Source: Jimgerdemannia flammicorona (taxonomy: Eukaryota > Mucoromycota > Endogonomycetes > Endogonales > Endogonaceae). From it: DNA of 11,253 bases. Position 1 is the first letter of the stretch. The number at the start of each line of letters is the position of its first letter. Below are positions 9,001-11,253 of the stretch, piece after piece. The notes under the pieces are model-generated. The model saw nothing but the letters and a program-made list of their open reading frames with translations, made no database searches and was not told where the DNA came from. The DNA lies in assembly GCA_003990745.1 (NCBI GenBank), contig RBNI01006514.1:1-11253 (forward strand), given 5' to 3'. A program made the position numbers and the translations under genes.

Positions 9001-9271
9001 CCCCCCAGACCAGTCTCTCCCCCCAGCTCCTCACATCCTGCATCTCCCCTCTGCCTTTCTGAACCAAAATCCCAACCTTGCCCTTCCAAATCGCCACACC
9101 TCCCCATTCCTTCATCTACTCCATCTTATCAGAATCATCCTCACACCTAACATCCTGCAAGAGGAAGAGATTGGCCTCCAATCCCTTCATCCAAGTAAAA
9201 ATGTTCCTACATCAAGCAGTACCCCATAACCCATTCACGTTTAAAGAAAAAATGTTGGTTGTACTGTTCAT
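6075..9271 (-). pseudogene. Copy B ORF2: degraded endonuclease-reverse transcriptase
   Basis: The ATG at 9271 starts MNSTTNIFSLNVNG, matching copy A. Endonuclease landmarks survive: LLQDVR, GGDFNMV, YTHW, INWIL and an intact SDH (His codon 8591-8593). Stops lie at 9212, 9116, 8810, 8534, 8420, 8094, 8001, 7809, 7680, 7596, 7428, 7213 and 6646 (lowest base of each). The frame shifts near 8300-8330 and again near 7340-7360, where one base is missing relative to copy A. RT motifs remain readable: APGEDGLPW, DQEKAYDRV, GVPQGDPL and FADD (7153-7164). The final frame is open from 6645 and includes a Cys-rich CFDCEEC near 6100, probably the start of the C-terminal zinc motif, before it runs into the leader of copy C and ends at 6004-6006. 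It cannot encode a working enzyme. Confidence 0.92.
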
Positions 9272-9301
9272 AATGAAATATGTTATATTGGTGATTGATC
9301 T
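9272..9301 (-). other. ORF1-ORF2 spacer of copy B
   Basis: Thirty bases lie between the ORF1 stop (9302-9304) and the ORF2 ATG (9271), nearly the same spacing as in copy A, although the sequence has diverged and is AT-rich here. The conserved distance argues that the two ORFs were translated from one RNA. Confidence 0.6.
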
Positions 9302-11253
9302 CTACTGCTCTATGCTCATCTCCTCCTGTGCTGTGTCCAGATTGTGTTCCACAGCCACCTCCTCCTCTTCTGCCCTCTGAGCCTCCAATCCAGCCAGCAG
9401 TTCATTCATCTCTCCATCCGCCTTCTCCTCAAACTCCTCTCGGTATTCTATGCATGCCTCCTGCCAGAGCTGTAGTCTATGATGCTTGTTCCAGCAGTAT
9501 TCAGCCCTCTCTCCAGCAATGACTGCCATCTCTGCCTCCCTCTCCTTATCCACCTCATACCCTTCCTCCTCTAGGTATACTGCAAGAATTTCTGCCTTCA
9601 ATGCCTTTATTATCCCATCCCTCTGCAGTATCTCTGCCCAGTGCTCATCACTCATCACTCGCAAGTCTACCTCCCCCAACTCTTCTGCTGCCAGGTTATT
9701 CATTATCCGACACATCCAAAGTAAGTTCCCCACCTCCTTCCCCCCCGGAGTCGCTGGCCTCCCTCCCTCCAACATTGTGGTGTCAGCTTCAGCACTTGCA
9801 GACTCATCTCATACCTCTGGGACATCCACCAGTTCCTCCTCACCAGCCGCTACCACCTGTCCTCCATACACTACCTCCGGAACTCCAAATTGCACCCTCT
9901 GGGCCCCTCGCATTGGTACATCTTCTACCACCCTGTTTCGGGCAGCCAGGCCATGCCTGATAAGAGGGGTGGGGGTAGGGGAGTCCTCCCAGTCCTCCTC
10001 CCAAACCTCTAGCATGCCATTAGTATATGGATCCTTACTAGTCTTCTTCTTGTCCTCTCCTGCCTCCTTCTTGTCCTTTTCCTTCCCCTCGCTAGCCCAG
10101 ACACTCGCTTCGGCTCCCCCAGTGCCCTTCACCTTGCTCGTATTCCCCAGTGGTCTGTTATCCAGCTTGGCCAGCAGCTCTTTCTGTCTCTTCTGCCCCT
10201 GAGCCCTTTCTCACCTCTAAGTATGTCGACTCCACAAGAGCTACCCAAGCCTTCACTCGCCTCTTTACAGTACCATCCAACTCTTCTAGTACTTCCAATA
10301 AATCCTCCTCCTCCTTCTCACTTCTCTTTACCCTTGTCACCTTATACAAAATTGCTCCCCAGACCATTGCTGAAGACCAGTCCCTCGCCTTCCCAGTAGC
10401 TTCCTTCCCAGCCAGCCGAATCCTTACATCCATGTCACCAGTCCTGAGCGAGGTCCCTTCCCAGACCCTGAATCCAATATCCACCACCTCTCCATATTCT
10501 GCCATGAAGTCCTCAACCCTCTTTCTCGTCTCCATCACCATTACTGTCGGCACTCCTTTCACCAGCAGTTGGACCACCCTGGGATCTCACTTCAGACAAT
10601 GTGCCATCGGAATATACACCTCGCCAACCACCAATCCAACCTTCAGTGCCTCCTCCAATGGTGCTGCCTCCTCAAAACCCACCTCCACTCCCTCCAGTCC
10701 CTTTAAAAACTTCACAGACACAGCTCCTACCACCTGCTTAGTGATAAGCCCCAGTATCATTTTTGCTGTCACTGCTAGGCCCTGGAAGCACAGTATAACT
10801 GTAAATGCTGAGATCGATTTTTTGAGTAACGGGGCCACTGCCAGACCCATCACACCATCCACCAAGTCCCCTTGTCTTCTAAGCCTCAGCCGCTCAGCCT
10901 CACCATCAGCCATCACATCTGGATTTTTTTCCAGATTGACAGTCCCCTTGCCATCAGCAGTCATACTCCCCCCAGCCACTACTCCCCCAGCTCCACTGCT
11001 CCCCCTTCCAAGGGCTGCTCCCCCTTGCACCATCACCTTCTTGGTCTCCTTGCCCTTCCTCAGCCAGCCCTCCAGCCCTGATGCCTGCTGTCTCCCCTTC
11101 ACCATCTCTGCAAAGCTTGCCCTCCTAGATCCTGAGCCTCCACCACCTCCTCCACTCCTTCCACGTCTACTGGCCAGCAGCCCCCTCATATCCCCCCCCA
11201 GGCCTGGACCTGCTGCTAGTCAAAAGCACTTGGGCCACCCTGCCCAGTACGCA
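9302..11253 (-). pseudogene. Copy B ORF1: degraded RNA-binding ORF1p-like protein
   Basis: This ORF1 is cut by the right edge about ten codons after its expected start; the first readable residues are RTGQGGPSAFD. Breaks in reading order are TAG 11216-11218, a 10-nt deletion relative to copy C near 11190-11212, TGA 10587-10589, a frameshift with loss of about a dozen codons near 10200-10230, and TGA 9809-9811. All three stops align with Trp codons in copies A or C. Both RRM-like units are recognisable (SISAFTVILCF.GLAV to PMAHCLK, then DPRVVQLLVKG to VTRVK), followed by the QKRQKELLAKL helix, an acidic GEEELVDVP stretch, and a C-terminal helical region ending in EMSIEQ. It reads straight through the point where copy A has its TGA (Gln here), which shows that copy A's stop is internal. 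Confidence 0.9.

Larger units (their letters stand above)
6075..11253 (-). mobile_element. Copy B: old, degraded, nearly full-length LINE
   Basis: Copy B is colinear with copy A over ORF1 and ORF2 and has lost only its extreme 5' end to the window edge and its 3' end to the junction with copy C. Coding is destroyed by 16 in-frame stops (3 in ORF1, 13 in ORF2), two ORF2 frameshifts, an ORF1 frameshift and a 10-nt deletion. CpG is rare: I count 5 in 6061-6600 against 20 in the aligned 1-540 of copy A. Both facts mark it as the oldest of the three. Its ORF1 is nearly the same subfamily as copy C. Confidence 0.9.

Noticed and set aside
6646..11218. Alternative genetic code in which TGA and TAG mean Trp, since 8 of the 16 stops in copy B fall on Trp codons
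   Set aside because: TGG is used throughout for Trp, other stops fall on Arg, Gln and Lys positions, and TAA also occurs. The protein is so rich in Trp (about 49 Trp to 26 Gln in the open RT segment), and each TGG has two transitions to a stop, that this share is expected from plain decay.
1..11253. LTR retrotransposon, retrovirus or DNA virus
   Set aside because: There are no terminal repeats, protease, integrase or RNase H domain recognisable; endonuclease-then-RT order and FADD-type RT motifs mark LINEs.
1..11253. tRNA, rRNA, CRISPR array, poly(A) tail or host gene
   Set aside because: None is visible. All stretches over 300 bases are accounted for by the three LINE copies.

Overview
The window holds eukaryotic non-LTR retrotransposon (LINE) DNA, essentially from end to end, all coded on the minus strand. 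The evidence is the bicistronic ORF1/ORF2 layout, an APE-type endonuclease followed by a reverse transcriptase with every core motif, and degenerate copies lying next to each other. I see no host gene, RNA gene, CRISPR array or bacterial feature. The host cannot be named from this sequence. The RT motifs (LDQEKAYDRV, GVPQGDPLSP, FADD) suggest the broad L1/Tx1 group, but that is recognition by eye, not a phylogeny.

Three copies can be separated. Copy A (1 to about 5163) is a near-intact element cut by the left window edge. It has a short 5' leader, ORF1 (5075-3153, one internal TGA) and ORF2 (3121 to beyond position 1, one TAG and one TGA, no frameshift). Its RT portion is a single open frame of 733 codons that runs off the window. 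Copy C (about 5164 to 6074) is only a leader plus the first 270 or so codons of ORF1, ending abruptly where copy A begins. Copy B (about 6075 to 11253) is an old, nearly full-length element with 16 in-frame stops and several frameshifts. Its ORF2 is interrupted near the C-terminus where copy C begins, and the right edge removes only about the first ten ORF1 codons and the leader.

B and C are close relatives. A is a more diverged subfamily with the same architecture and the same leader. The simplest reading is a same-strand nest: C inserted into the 3' end of B's ORF2, then A inserted into C's ORF1. This predicts that the rest of C and then the tail of B lie to the left of the window. CpG is about fourfold scarcer in B than in the aligned part of A, which fits B being older.

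In an active copy, ORF1 (two RRM-like domains and a conserved acidic, helical C-terminal region) would be the RNA-binding chaperone, and ORF2 would nick target DNA and reverse-transcribe the element RNA. None of the copies here can make both intact proteins by standard decoding.
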